Shown here one piece after another: positions 1 through 8,009 of a stretch of 64,000 nucleotides of DNA. Made by a program: the position numbers and the translations under genes. How positions within the stretch are numbered: position 1 is the stretch's first letter; the number at the start of each line of letters is the position of its first letter. Source of the stretch: SIG299 sp964541485 (GTDB lineage: Bacteria > Bacillota > Clostridia > Lachnospirales > Lachnospiraceae); NCBI GenBank assembly GCA_964541485.1, contig CAZIQL010000007.1:5338-69337 (forward strand), read 5' to 3'. The notes below the pieces were generated by a model. It had not been told where the DNA came from, made no database searches, and saw nothing but the letters and a program-made list of their open reading frames with translations.

Positions 1-1322
1 TCGCAGGATGTGCTATATATATGGTCATGGCGATTAGATGGCAATTTAATCTGTGCACCTGCCAATCCATTATAAGCATTTACACCATTCGTCCAACTAC
101 CATTAATTACGCAATTTCTATAATATATATCCGCAACATACTCTGCATATTCTTGTGCATCGTTTCCACACGGATACCATGTCTTACTCCTATCTGCCAC
201 AGCCCACGTTGCATCTTTATATTCTCCAGTTGAAATATCTTTATCCTGAAAAACTAATAAAATTTGCTCCACGTACATCATTTCCGGCAATTCGACATCT
301 GTCATTTCACATGTATAGTCCACTGTGGTTGCTTCGCGATATACTTGAGCTTCATAAGCATGTTCACACACTATCTCTACATCTGAAACCAGCGCATCAA
401 ACGCTAAATTCAAAACATCCGACGCAGATAATGCATCTTGCACAATGGTAACTGCAAGTTCAATTGCAGATGCAATACTTTGAATTGTTTCCCCGGCTTC
501 AAATAATTTCTTTTTCTTGCTTATCTCACAAAAATATGTTCTTGAATCATACACGTCTATTGCTATTGAATCCGTTTCCTGTAAAGTATATTCTGATGAT
601 CCTTCTATATCTACATAATATGTACCTACATGTTTTGCCAAAACTTCCTTGTAATTACTATCTTGTATTGATACTATCTCTATCTCCGGAATGGCACTTG
701 TTTCACTAGACAAAGCAAAGGTACTAATCGTCGCATCCTCAGCGCACCCCTCACTTAAATAATTTTCAATGTACTCAATCGAATACACGTTCTTATAAGG
801 CACCTTTCCATTTCTCACATCCTCGTTGAATTCATCTAACTCCACCTGCAAAAGACACTCTATGACTTCTGTTCCACTCGGCGTAGTAACACACACTTTC
901 TCATTCTCTATGTTCATCAAATAAAACTCTTCTCCCGCCTCTTCATAATACAATGTTTTTATTAAAGCATTTCCTTCACCCAACGAATATTCTACACAGA
1001 CACCTTCTTGAACGATCGCATATACTACTTCTTCCTAGTTACAAGTCTCTTCCATTTTATCTAACACAAGTTCCCTATCCTCTTCCGTAATGTATAAATA
1101 TCGTTTCATTTTGTCTGCAGCTTCTTCTGGCAAACTGTCCTTGACACTTCCTTCCTCCATCATATATTTTTCTATAAAATCTGCCTCTAGCTTTTCTTTC
1201 GTCCACTCCGTTTCTACTTCCTCTTGAAGGTAGTCAATTGGACTTTCAGCAGAGACCATAACCGAACCTCCTCCACTTAACAACATGACTCCCATCAACA
1301 ATATTGCTACTATTCTTTTCAT
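1..1322 (-). pseudogene. exported protein interrupted by an in-frame amber codon (runs off the left edge)
   Basis: The start at 1322 follows an AAGGAG site and opens a signal peptide (MKR, then a hydrophobic stretch ending near VSAES). Translation stops at a TAG at 1035-1037 after 95 residues. The same frame then stays open from 1034 to the window edge, about 344 codons, with ordinary protein composition rich in Glu, Tyr and Val and several Cys. It therefore looks like one secreted protein of more than 440 residues split by a single nonsense codon. I recognise no domain. A recent pseudogene is the simplest reading; amber read-through or a sequencing error are alternatives. The far end is outside the window. 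Confidence 0.6.
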
Positions 1323-1444
1323 TTGTCTTCGCTCCTTCTTTTATTATATCCTTTTATATATTAGGATATATTCACATTACCAGTAGATCATATTTATTTC
1401 CATAACAAAACTGGCACAAAAAGAAATTCTCAGGAGGTTCTATT

Positions 1445-1947
1445 ATGGCAGTCGATTTTAAACGATGAAAAACCTAATGAAAGACTTTACCGGCCAAAGT
1501 CAGGCAAGAAACCGCTACACCTTTGCACAGGGACAGGCAAAGAAAGAAAACCTGTATATCATTTCTGAGGTGTTCTGCTTTACCGCAGACCATGGAAAGG
1601 AACACGCAGAAATCTTCTATACTCATTTAAAGGAAATGGAGGAATACGGCGATGTCTACAAGCACTTTGCAGAGGTTGCCGCTTAGGAAGGCTTTACCAG
1701 GGTCGCCAGTGATTTTGCAAAGATTGCAGGAATCGAGAAAAACGCACGGCAACCGCTTTTCCTACTTTGCAGATTTATTGAAAAAAACAAGCTTTTTATT
1801 TCCGATGTAACATGTAAGTGGATGTGCTTAAACTGCGGCAATGTCATCGAAGCCACACAGGCTCCGGCAAAATGTTCGGTCTGCGACCATGACCGCGGCT
1901 ATTTCATCCGTCTCGAATTTGCACCGTATACCGTATACCGGGCATGA
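1445..1947 (+). pseudogene. decayed rubrerythrin copy
   Basis: This is a degenerate copy of the intact rubrerythrin at 6849-7454, starting with the same ATTCTCAGGAGGTTCTATT leader and ATGGCAGTCGATTT. A loss of about 10 bp near 1459 shifts the frame. The 31 codons matching 7047-7139 are deleted; in the intact gene that segment is bounded by GAGATGG and GAAATGG, short direct repeats that could have recombined. A Gln codon became TAG at 1684-1686, two further 1-bp indels lie near 1740 and 1790, and ACCGTAT is duplicated near the end. The rubredoxin cysteine pairs are partly kept (CLNCGN, then CSVCDH). It cannot give a full-length product. Confidence 0.9.
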
Positions 1948-2074
1948 GGCATAATTGCGTAAATCAAATAACACTTGAATTCTCCATTAAAGACGGTTCC
2001 AAGCGTTTCATTTACTTCTCTTCTGCAATTTCGGTCGTATATGCTTTTATTTTCGTTTTCCTTATCTTTGTACG

Positions 2075-2806
2075 TCAGTTTCCTGTCCCGCGGTATCTTA
2101 GCAATTGCTCTTCTGTTAATATTGCCTGTAGCACTTCATTTTTAAACGCCACCAGCTTATCTACGGTTTCCTGTGTATCACACAAAAACTCACTGTTTTC
2201 ATAATCATTGTATGCAATCGTTTCTAACGGCACGTCAATAGGTTTGGAGTAGTCGCTGGACAGATTCCATTGACTGAACGTAAATGCTTCCCGGTATCTC
2301 TTTGTTTCCGAATAAGCATTCGTATCCAATGCTTCTGCAAATACAAGATAATAATTATCCTCAAACATTAAATTGACAAAACTATACTGTACCGGTCTCT
2401 CATTATTGTACTTACGATATCCACCTAATATAGATTGATCAAAAACACCGCCGCTGGATACAATCTCAACAAACTCTCCTTCCCTGACCTCTCCATTAAT
2501 CACTTCTACAATCTCAACCTCCTGCGTCATCGTAAAATCATACTGGCGAATGACATCGGTCGGCTTCACAATCATAACCGTCATTTCTTTTGCTGCCTCT
2601 TCAAAACGAGAAAGCGGATAGCTGACCATAAACTTCTCCACCGTTTCTTCTTCAAAAATCTGATTTACATTGCAGTTCAGCTCCCGAATGTCCTCCATGT
2701 TTTCAATGTCAATCACTCCAACATTGCGGAAAGTACTCTTTCCAATCATACCTGCCCCAAATGCAAGTACTACAAGCACCATCATTCCAACGAACCACTT
2801 TTTCAT
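2075..2806 (-). CDS. hypothetical membrane-anchored exported protein of the ABC operon
   Basis: A 243-residue protein starting at MKKW, chosen because GGGAGG lies just upstream; its ATG overlaps the TGA of the ATPase gene (ATGA), so the two are translationally coupled. Residues 5-24 form one hydrophobic segment, a signal anchor or uncleaved signal, and the rest is acidic and predicted to be outside the cell. I recognise no family. As last gene of an operon with an ABC ATPase and two permeases, it could be an accessory or substrate-binding subunit of that transporter; this is inference from position only. Confidence 0.7.
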   Translation of the reverse strand: MKKWFVGMMVLVVLAFGAGMIGKSTFRNVGVIDIENMEDIRELNCNVNQIFEEETVEKFMVSYPLSRFEEAAKEMTVMIVKPTDVIRQYDFTMTQEVEIVEVINGEVREGEFVEIVSSGGVFDQSILGGYRKYNNERPVQYSFVNLMFEDNYYLVFAEALDTNAYSETKRYREAFTFSQWNLSSDYSKPIDVPLETIAYNDYENSEFLCDTQETVDKLVAFKNEVLQAILTEEQLLRYRGTGN

Positions 2807-3429
2807 TCTACCAGCCTCCCGCAATTGATATGATAGATTTCATCACATAAATACTCGATGTCCTCTTTGTTATGACTGGACAAAAATACAATCGCACCTC
2901 GTTTCGCTTCTTCCTTCAAAATCCCACGTACAAGTTCTACGCCGGACTCATCAAGTCCATTGGTTGGTTCATCTAAAAGTAAAATCTCCGGCTTTTCCAT
3001 GAATGCCTGCGCCAACGTAATTCTCTGCCGCATACCAAGCGAATACTTTTTTATCGGACGTTTGTCGTCCGGGTCAAGTCCTACCCGCGCAATGGAATTT
3101 CGGATATCCTCATCCGTGATGAGCTTTCTGATGCCCGCCAAAAATTTCAGATTACGAAATCCGGTAAACTCCGGATACATTCCCATATTTTCAATCGTAA
3201 TCCCTACAACCGGAGGATTCTTTGTCTTTTCAAATAAATTTTCTCCGTTATATAAAACCTCTCCGCTATTTACTTTCATCAATCCCGCAATGACGCGGAA
3301 CAGCATGGTCTTTCCGGAACCGTTTTTCCCGACAATTCCATATATTTTCCCCGGAAGCAGTTTTAAACTGATATCATCTAAAATCACATTTCCGTTAATC
3401 TGTTTTGAAACATTTCGTATCTCTAACAT
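2803..3429 (-). CDS. ABC transporter ATP-binding protein
   Basis: A 208-residue nucleotide-binding subunit. Visible motifs in order: Walker A GKNGSGKT (about residues 35-42), Q-loop region, signature LGMRQR near 136, Walker B ILLLDEPTNGLD near 150-160, and an H-loop in SSHNKED. It powers export or membrane remodelling with the two membrane proteins encoded upstream (3443-4213, 4224-5093). GGAGGAGAG precedes the ATG. Short single-domain ATPases with ABC-2-like permeases often serve peptide export or antimicrobial resistance, but the substrate cannot be read from sequence. Confidence 0.93.
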   Translation of the reverse strand: MLEIRNVSKQINGNVILDDISLKLLPGKIYGIVGKNGSGKTMLFRVIAGLMKVNSGEVLYNGENLFEKTKNPPVVGITIENMGMYPEFTGFRNLKFLAGIRKLITDEDIRNSIARVGLDPDDKRPIKKYSLGMRQRITLAQAFMEKPEILLLDEPTNGLDESGVELVRGILKEEAKRGAIVFLSSHNKEDIEYLCDEIYHINCGRLVE

Positions 3430-3442
3430 CGGTTCTCTCCTC

Positions 3443-4213
3443 CTAATTTGCTCTCTCCTTATTCTCTAACCCAATATCCATTCTCTGTACCACAACTCCT
3501 CCGAGGAACATGGTGATTGCAATCACTGCCAGGAAGTACACCACATGAAAAACAGCATCCTCTATGCCGCCCTCCCACTGAATCACCACATTGGCGACAG
3601 GATTCAGTTTAAGCAAAAACGGCAGCTTCTTTATCACCGGAAGCTTCTCATGGTGAATCGCCAATACAGACATCAACAAGGTGAAGCCATAAGTAGCAAT
3701 AAAAGAAAATGTCTCTCCGAACCGAAACGCCAAAAGATTAATCATCAGTGTCGTCCAGAAAGTATATAGCACTAACATAATGTAAGTAATCATGAAAAAC
3801 TTAATCGCCATGGCATCTATCCCGTACTGCGAGTAATCCTGACAAATCACAAACACAGTTCCCGTGTACAGACCATGATACAGCATCGTATACAAAAACA
3901 ATTCAGCAGCTCGCTTCCATAACCATTTCGTACGATTTTTCTGCCTCGTAAAAATGTACACCGTATTCTCATACAAATCACGATAAATATGTGACCCATA
4001 CAGAAGATTAAAAAGAATGATTTCAAACATTCCAAACATGATAAGCACTACATTGCTTTCCTCTCTGGAAGGATTACTAAAGAAAATCTCTTGTATAAAC
4101 ATTTCTGCCAAAGGGGCGACTCCCTTACCGGAACGCCCAAGCATTCCTGCTTTATCCACAAATAAAATCGGCATAATAATAAAACTTTTCCATATATCTG
4201 ACTTGCGTACCAT
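3443..4213 (-). CDS. ABC transporter membrane subunit (ABC-2-like)
   Basis: A 256-residue integral membrane protein with about six hydrophobic segments (near residues 55-75, 103-125, 135-165, 168-188 and 222-245). It sits 13 bp upstream of the ATPase gene and 10 bp downstream of a second membrane protein, so the four genes 5093 to 2075 form one operon. Sequence conservation is too low for me to name a family; the ABC-2 permease assignment is from topology and context. An AGAGG motif lies upstream of the ATG. Confidence 0.7.
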   Translation of the reverse strand: MVRKSDIWKSFIIMPILFVDKAGMLGRSGKGVAPLAEMFIQEIFFSNPSREESNVVLIMFGMFEIILFNLLYGSHIYRDLYENTVYIFTRQKNRTKWLWKRAAELFLYTMLYHGLYTGTVFVICQDYSQYGIDAMAIKFFMITYIMLVLYTFWTTLMINLLAFRFGETFSFIATYGFTLLMSVLAIHHEKLPVIKKLPFLLKLNPVANVVIQWEGGIEDAVFHVVYFLAVIAITMFLGGVVVQRMDIGLENKERAN

Positions 4214-4223
4214 ACTTATCCTC

Positions 4224-5093
4224 TTACTCTATCTGATCTTTTTGTATCTGCCTTCCAATCAAAGCCACCGTCACAATTCCCATGACCACAAAAAATGTAT
4301 ACATAAACATCGGATTTTTCCCATACATTGTGTTCCCCGTGATATAATATAAAATCTTATAACAGGTAAACGGATACCTGTTTCCCAGCAACAGTTCAAA
4401 TGTATTACACATTGCAATAATCACATACAAAGGAACAAACAACAAAATTTTATGCTTGGTAAGATAAAAGGATACCGAGTACACAAACACGCTGAATACA
4501 CCCATTGCCACAGAAAAAATAAACGCAATCAGTATATTATACAATTCCGGAAATTTCATAAAAAGCTTCGGAAACCATATTCCCACCCACTTGGTTGGCA
4601 TCATTATATCAGTTCCCGCAACGCCTCCATCGTAATTCCAGTCATACAAATCCCCGATAAAGGTAACCCCACTCTCTGGGAACGTAATCTCATTCAAAAA
4701 AATATTCAGTAAAAGCGGAACTAAAAAGGCGAACACACCCCCAAGAAAGCACGCTACCGCTTTGGTTATGTAATAAGTCTTCACTCCACCTCTGACTTGT
4801 AATGCAGGCAATACCATATTGGATTTATCTGTCACGTAAGACATTGCAAATGGGAACACTACTATAAAAGGAACTATTGTAATGTATATATCAAACAAAA
4901 CGTTGTCCTCCAAAAGCAAGAACGCTGCACTCGGCGAAACGATGGTTGACACGTCATCTCCCCATGCGGTAAATACATTCCAAAGGTATGCTCCCAATGC
5001 AAAGCACAAATTCAATGCAAAAGCAAGTTGAAATCCTTTTTTATTACACATGAGGTTTATCTGCATATTAATCGATTTTTTCAGATGAAACAT
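4224..5093 (-). CDS. ABC transporter membrane subunit, first gene of the operon
   Basis: A 289-residue polytopic membrane protein with six likely transmembrane helices: about 20-40, 68-88, 112-132, 185-210, 217-237 and 263-283. It heads the operon with a second permease, an ATPase and an anchored exported protein. Nothing in it identifies a substrate. The pairing of two unequal permeases with one short ATPase resembles exporters of the ABC-2/BcrB type. The XRE regulator gene 5196-5807 is directly upstream on the same strand and may control it. Confidence 0.72.
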   Translation of the reverse strand: MFHLKKSINMQINLMCNKKGFQLAFALNLCFALGAYLWNVFTAWGDDVSTIVSPSAAFLLLEDNVLFDIYITIVPFIVVFPFAMSYVTDKSNMVLPALQVRGGVKTYYITKAVACFLGGVFAFLVPLLLNIFLNEITFPESGVTFIGDLYDWNYDGGVAGTDIMMPTKWVGIWFPKLFMKFPELYNILIAFIFSVAMGVFSVFVYSVSFYLTKHKILLFVPLYVIIAMCNTFELLLGNRYPFTCYKILYYITGNTMYGKNPMFMYTFFVVMGIVTVALIGRQIQKDQIE

Positions 5094-5195
5094 AATTCCT
5101 CCCCGTCAGCGTCCGTTCTTTTTTGAACGTTTTCTCTTTACGCTTACTATAGCATGGCGATTCTTGCGTGGTCAACCAAAGAATTCTTAAGATAT

Positions 5196-5807
5196 TTAAA
5201 AGAAATCTTTAGAAATCGAGGATGTCCCAAAACTATGATTTTTAAATCGTAGCGAGGGGCATCCTCGGCAGTCTTCACAGGTATAGTAATCCCGACTGGT
5301 TTCATAACCGGCTTCTGTCACATATCTCCGGCTCCCTTTATGGACCAGTCTTTTTTCGTTTTTACAGATAAAACTGTCTGTTTCTGCATAATCTAAAATT
5401 TTTTCGTATTTTTCTTCCTTGTTTAAGTAAAGCTTCCACCGCAAAACACTCTGTATCAAAATTAAAAACTGCTCGTGTAAGACACTTTTCTCGACTGTAA
5501 TTCTCTTATACTCCTGAATGAGTCGCTCTATCTCTTCAAGCTTCAGTGCCGCAACAGCCGCTAACAGTTGTTCTTTTATCATCAGCCAATCCGCTTCCTC
5601 TTTCTCTAAAAAATAAAGCATCTGGTCTGAAGCAAATCCTGCTCTCTGCAAAAGAGCTTCCGCTACAATCTTTTCACAGCTCCGTTCTCCATTCTCCACA
5701 TGTCCGATAAATCCGCGCGAACATATCCCTTCACAAAGCTCTCCCACACTAATATCCCTTTTGGTTCTTTGATATGCGAGCAACAACCCTATCTGATTAA
5801 TATCCAT
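5196..5807 (-). CDS. XRE-family regulator, C-terminus replaced by transposase-like sequence
   Basis: Residues 1-60 form an XRE helix-turn-helix (ISVGELCEGICSRGFIGHVENGER), followed by helical sequence to about 144, as in TPR-containing Rgg/PlcR-like regulators that usually run to about 280-300 residues. From about residue 145 the character changes: VHKGSRRYVTEAGYETSRDY and CEDCRGCP match the cysteine motif region of IS1182-type transposases. The protein then ends in an unrelated tail. The regulator is probably truncated and fused to an IS remnant. It lies upstream of and co-directional with the ABC operon, its likely former target. Confidence 0.7.
   Translation of the reverse strand: MDINQIGLLLAYQRTKRDISVGELCEGICSRGFIGHVENGERSCEKIVAEALLQRAGFASDQMLYFLEKEEADWLMIKEQLLAAVAALKLEEIERLIQEYKRITVEKSVLHEQFLILIQSVLRWKLYLNKEEKYEKILDYAETDSFICKNEKRLVHKGSRRYVTEAGYETSRDYYTCEDCRGCPSLRFKNHSFGTSSISKDFF
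5205..5375 (-). mobile_element. IS1182-like transposase remnant with terminal hairpin
   Basis: The minus strand encodes a short transposase-like block (CEDCRGCP preceded by a YETSRDYY segment) that ends abruptly. It is followed by a hairpin whose arms lie at 5217-5228 and 5256-5267 (CGAGGATGTCCC against GGGGCATCCTCG), with a second inner dyad around ATTTAAAAAT. The outer arm resembles an IS terminus. Most of the transposase is missing, so this is an internal-deletion relic. Boundaries are approximate; the family name comes from motif memory. Confidence 0.5.
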
Positions 5808-5899
5808 AATATAACTAATCCCCTGTGTAACTTTTTCCTTTATTTTACTCTTTCAATTTCATAAAGTCCATAAGGCACGCGCTAATTTTTAGGTTCAAA

Positions 5900-5935
5900 A
5901 AAGCCTGTAATGTTCACACGTCCATTACAGGCTTT
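5900..5935 (-). terminator. rho-independent terminator
   Basis: Perfect 13-bp stem AAAGCCTGTAATG / CATTACAGGCTTT with a 10-nt loop, followed on the minus strand by a T run. It ends the gene 5944-6582. Confidence 0.85.
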
Positions 5936-5943
5936 GTCCCTTA

Positions 5944-6582
5944 TTACTTTTCGTTTGTAGGATACACTATGTCATACAATCCGGCATCATATAATGTCAT
6001 TGACGACACATCAATTCTTTTTGTTACATCGTCATATCTTATCGTCAAACCGTTTCCTTCTTCCCAAAATAGTTTGCTTTTTACCGTATCATATTCATAG
6101 CAAATGTACTTCATCTGCCTTCCCGTCTCATAATATCGATATGCATAAAACACCGGACCAGAAATATTGTCCTCAAACTCACATATGAAACACAACTGTA
6201 AAAAAGCCTCTTCTCCCTGACTCATTGAAAGAACAGCTTCCTTCAATGACATTCCATATACACCTGTCATTCTGTCAAGAAAAATTGCTGTTTGTTCCTC
6301 TTGAAACTCTGCTGTCCATGTATCGTTTCCATAGTTCTCATAAAGCGATGCTACTTCTGCATCTGTTAATTCTTCTTCCTCCGTCAGCACCACTGTTCCC
6401 AACAAATCATCCATGTGCATATCAGCTACTTTCTGTTGCTGATTCCATGTTATGAAAAACCAGCATTCTACCAACACAAAAAGTATTAACAAAATCCAGC
6501 CCCACGGAATATTTCTCTTTTTCTTTTCCTGATTAAGCTTCATTGTTTCCACGATAGGAACTTCTTCTATTTTTTCTTTCAT
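5944..6582 (-). CDS. hypothetical single-pass membrane protein
   Basis: A 212-residue protein with a charged cytoplasmic N-terminus, one transmembrane helix at about residues 27-46, and an acidic external domain. GGGAGG lies before the ATG at 6582. No recognised family. It appears to be the second gene of a small transcript that starts with a 35-codon reading frame (6607-6714) and ends at a strong terminator (5900-5935). An anti-sigma-factor-like role is conceivable from topology but there is no sequence support. Confidence 0.75.
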   Translation of the reverse strand: MKEKIEEVPIVETMKLNQEKKKRNIPWGWILLILFVLVECWFFITWNQQQKVADMHMDDLLGTVVLTEEEELTDAEVASLYENYGNDTWTAEFQEEQTAIFLDRMTGVYGMSLKEAVLSMSQGEEAFLQLCFICEFEDNISGPVFYAYRYYETGRQMKYICYEYDTVKSKLFWEEGNGLTIRYDDVTKRIDVSSMTLYDAGLYDIVYPTNEK

Positions 6583-6606
6583 GTATTCGTTTCCTCCCTG
6601 TTTTTT

Positions 6607-6714
6607 CTAATATTCTTCATCAGTTCTATGAATGATATTTCGCATGGACCACTCGTAGAACGAAAAATCCCTCACATCCGCCTGCCGTGATGATGTGTTA
6701 TAATATGCCGTCAT
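6607..6714 (-). CDS. possible 35-residue small protein
   Basis: A short reading frame (begins MTAYYNTSS, ends HRTDEEY) whose ATG at 6712-6714 is preceded by GGAGAG at good spacing and whose stop lies 24 bp before the start of 5944-6582. The peptide is polar with aromatic residues and no membrane segment. It may be a real small gene, a leader peptide, or the remnant of a longer gene. Nothing identifies its function. Confidence 0.4.
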   Translation of the reverse strand: MTAYYNTSSRQADVRDFSFYEWSMRNIIHRTDEEY

Positions 6715-6848
6715 TCCCGTCTCTCTCCACTACTATCCAAAATATACCATGAAACTATAATGATTTCAACTCATTCCTCTGGCATACCCACTCGTTTCTT
6801 TGTCCATACTCTTTCTATCACAATGAAACATTCTCAGGAGGTTCTATT

Positions 6849-7454
6849 ATGGCAGTCGATTTCAAAAACAGCGAAACAATGAGAAACTTGATGCGCGCCT
6901 TTGCCGGAGAAAGTCAGGCAAGAAACCGCTACACCTTTGCGCAGGGACAGGCAAAGAAAGAAAACCTATACGTCATTTCCGAGGTATTCTGCTTCACCGC
7001 AGACCAGGAAAAGGAGCATGCAGAAATCTTTTATAATCATTTAAAGGAGATGGCAGGAGAAAACATTGCAATTGACGGAACATATCCGGTTGATATCACC
7101 CAGTCCGTCATTGAACTGCTCCGCTTCGCAGAGCATAATGAAATGGAAGAATACGGCGATGTGTATAAGCATTTTGCCGAAGTTGCTGCACAAGAAGGTT
7201 TCACCAAGATTGCTGCCGATTTTACAAAGATTGCAGAAATTGAGAAGACGCACGGCAACCGTTTTGCCTACTTTGCCGATTTATTGGAAAACAACAAACT
7301 GTTTATCTCCGATGTAAAGTGCAAATGGATGTGCTTAAACTGCGGCAATGTCATTGAAGTTACCCAGGTACCGGAAAAATGTCCGGTCTGCGACCATGAC
7401 CGCGGATATTTTATCCGATTAGAATTTGCACCGTATACAAGCCACGAAGCATAA
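6849..7454 (+). CDS. rbr: rubrerythrin (intact copy)
   Basis: A 201-residue non-haem di-iron peroxidase that reduces H2O2 in the cytoplasm of anaerobes. The four-helix ferritin-like domain fills about residues 12-155 with iron-ligand patterns GESQARN and EKEHAEIF, a repeat HNEMEEYG, and EIEKTHGNRF. The C-terminal rubredoxin domain has CLNCGN and CPVCDH for a Fe(Cys)4 centre. AGGAGG precedes the start. A shorter, decayed copy with the same leader lies at 1445-1947. A bidirectional terminator follows directly. Confidence 0.95.
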   Translation: MAVDFKNSETMRNLMRAFAGESQARNRYTFAQGQAKKENLYVISEVFCFTADQEKEHAEIFYNHLKEMAGENIAIDGTYPVDITQSVIELLRFAEHNEMEEYGDVYKHFAEVAAQEGFTKIAADFTKIAEIEKTHGNRFAYFADLLENNKLFISDVKCKWMCLNCGNVIEVTQVPEKCPVCDHDRGYFIRLEFAPYTSHEA

Positions 7455-7462
7455 AAAAATGA

Positions 7463-7489
7463 GGGAGGCTGCAAAAGCCTCCCGTTTTT
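7463..7489. terminator. bidirectional terminator between rubrerythrin and rpiB
   Basis: Stem GGGAGGCT / AGCCTCCC with a 5-nt loop; T runs follow on both strands, so it can stop the convergent genes 6849-7454 and 7493-7921. Confidence 0.85.
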
Positions 7490-7492
7490 ATG

Positions 7493-7921
7493 TTACCCTT
7501 CAATTCCTTTAATTCTTCTGATGTGTCTCTCATCATTCGAAAACGGTGTATCTAAGAACAAATCCACTACAGAAAGGGCATGTCCTGCTCCGATGACTCT
7601 GCCGCCCATCGCAAGCACATTCGCGTCATTATGCTCTCTGGTTGCCTGTGCACTGAAGCAGTCATGGCACAAAGCGCAACGGATGCCCGGCACCTTGTTT
7701 GCTGCCATGGAAATGCCGATGCCGGTACCGCAAATTAAAATACCCTTTTCACATTCTCCGCTGACAACCGCATTTGCTACCTTTTTTGCAAATTCCGGAT
7801 AATCGCAGGACTCCTTTGTGAAGGTACCGAAATTCATATATTCGATCCCTCTCTTTTCTAAATGAGCCATTACCTCCTGCATAAGTTCAAATCCACCGTG
7901 GTCACAACCTAATGCTATCAT
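7493..7921 (-). CDS. rpiB: ribose-5-phosphate isomerase B
   Basis: A 142-residue RpiB/LacAB-family enzyme interconverting ribose-5-P and ribulose-5-P in the pentose phosphate pathway. It begins MIALGCDHGGFEL; the phosphate-binding motif CGTGIGISMAANK and the active-site Cys are present, as are the conserved REHNDANVL and GGRVIG. I chose the start at 7921 because AGGGAGG lies 8 nt upstream; the longer frame has no such site. The leader (7919-7990) is nearly the same as the leader of the XRE gene at 39986. It is followed by a shared terminator. Confidence 0.95.
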   Translation of the reverse strand: MIALGCDHGGFELMQEVMAHLEKRGIEYMNFGTFTKESCDYPEFAKKVANAVVSGECEKGILICGTGIGISMAANKVPGIRCALCHDCFSAQATREHNDANVLAMGGRVIGAGHALSVVDLFLDTPFSNDERHIRRIKGIEG

Positions 7922-7990
7922 ATCACAAATCCTCCCTTGTTTTCCGAAGGAAAATGCGAGCCCGCACACGAGCAGAGGATTTTCCTCCTA
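7919..7990 (-). promoter_or_regulatory. leader element shared with 39924-39988
   Basis: Read on the minus strand, the leader contains AATCCTCTGCTCG, GCTCGCATTTT, a 6-bp hairpin TTTTCC-TTC-GGAAAA, CAAGGGAGGATT and the rpiB start. The XRE gene at 39986 has the same blocks in the same order, and its hairpin is TTTTGC-TTT-GCAAAA, a compensatory pair change. The element contains the ribosome binding site. See findings. Confidence 0.6.
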
Positions 7991-8009
7991 ATACTTTTCT
8001 CCCAAAATT

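Noticed and set aside
1341..1371. TATATCC-N12-GGATATA inverted repeat upstream of the interrupted exported protein
   Set aside because: Short, AT-rich arms that could occur by chance; no promoter alignment supports an operator.
2075..5807. Lantibiotic biosynthesis cluster
   Set aside because: Only transporter and regulator genes are present; no precursor peptide, LanM/LanB/LanC or protease is visible.
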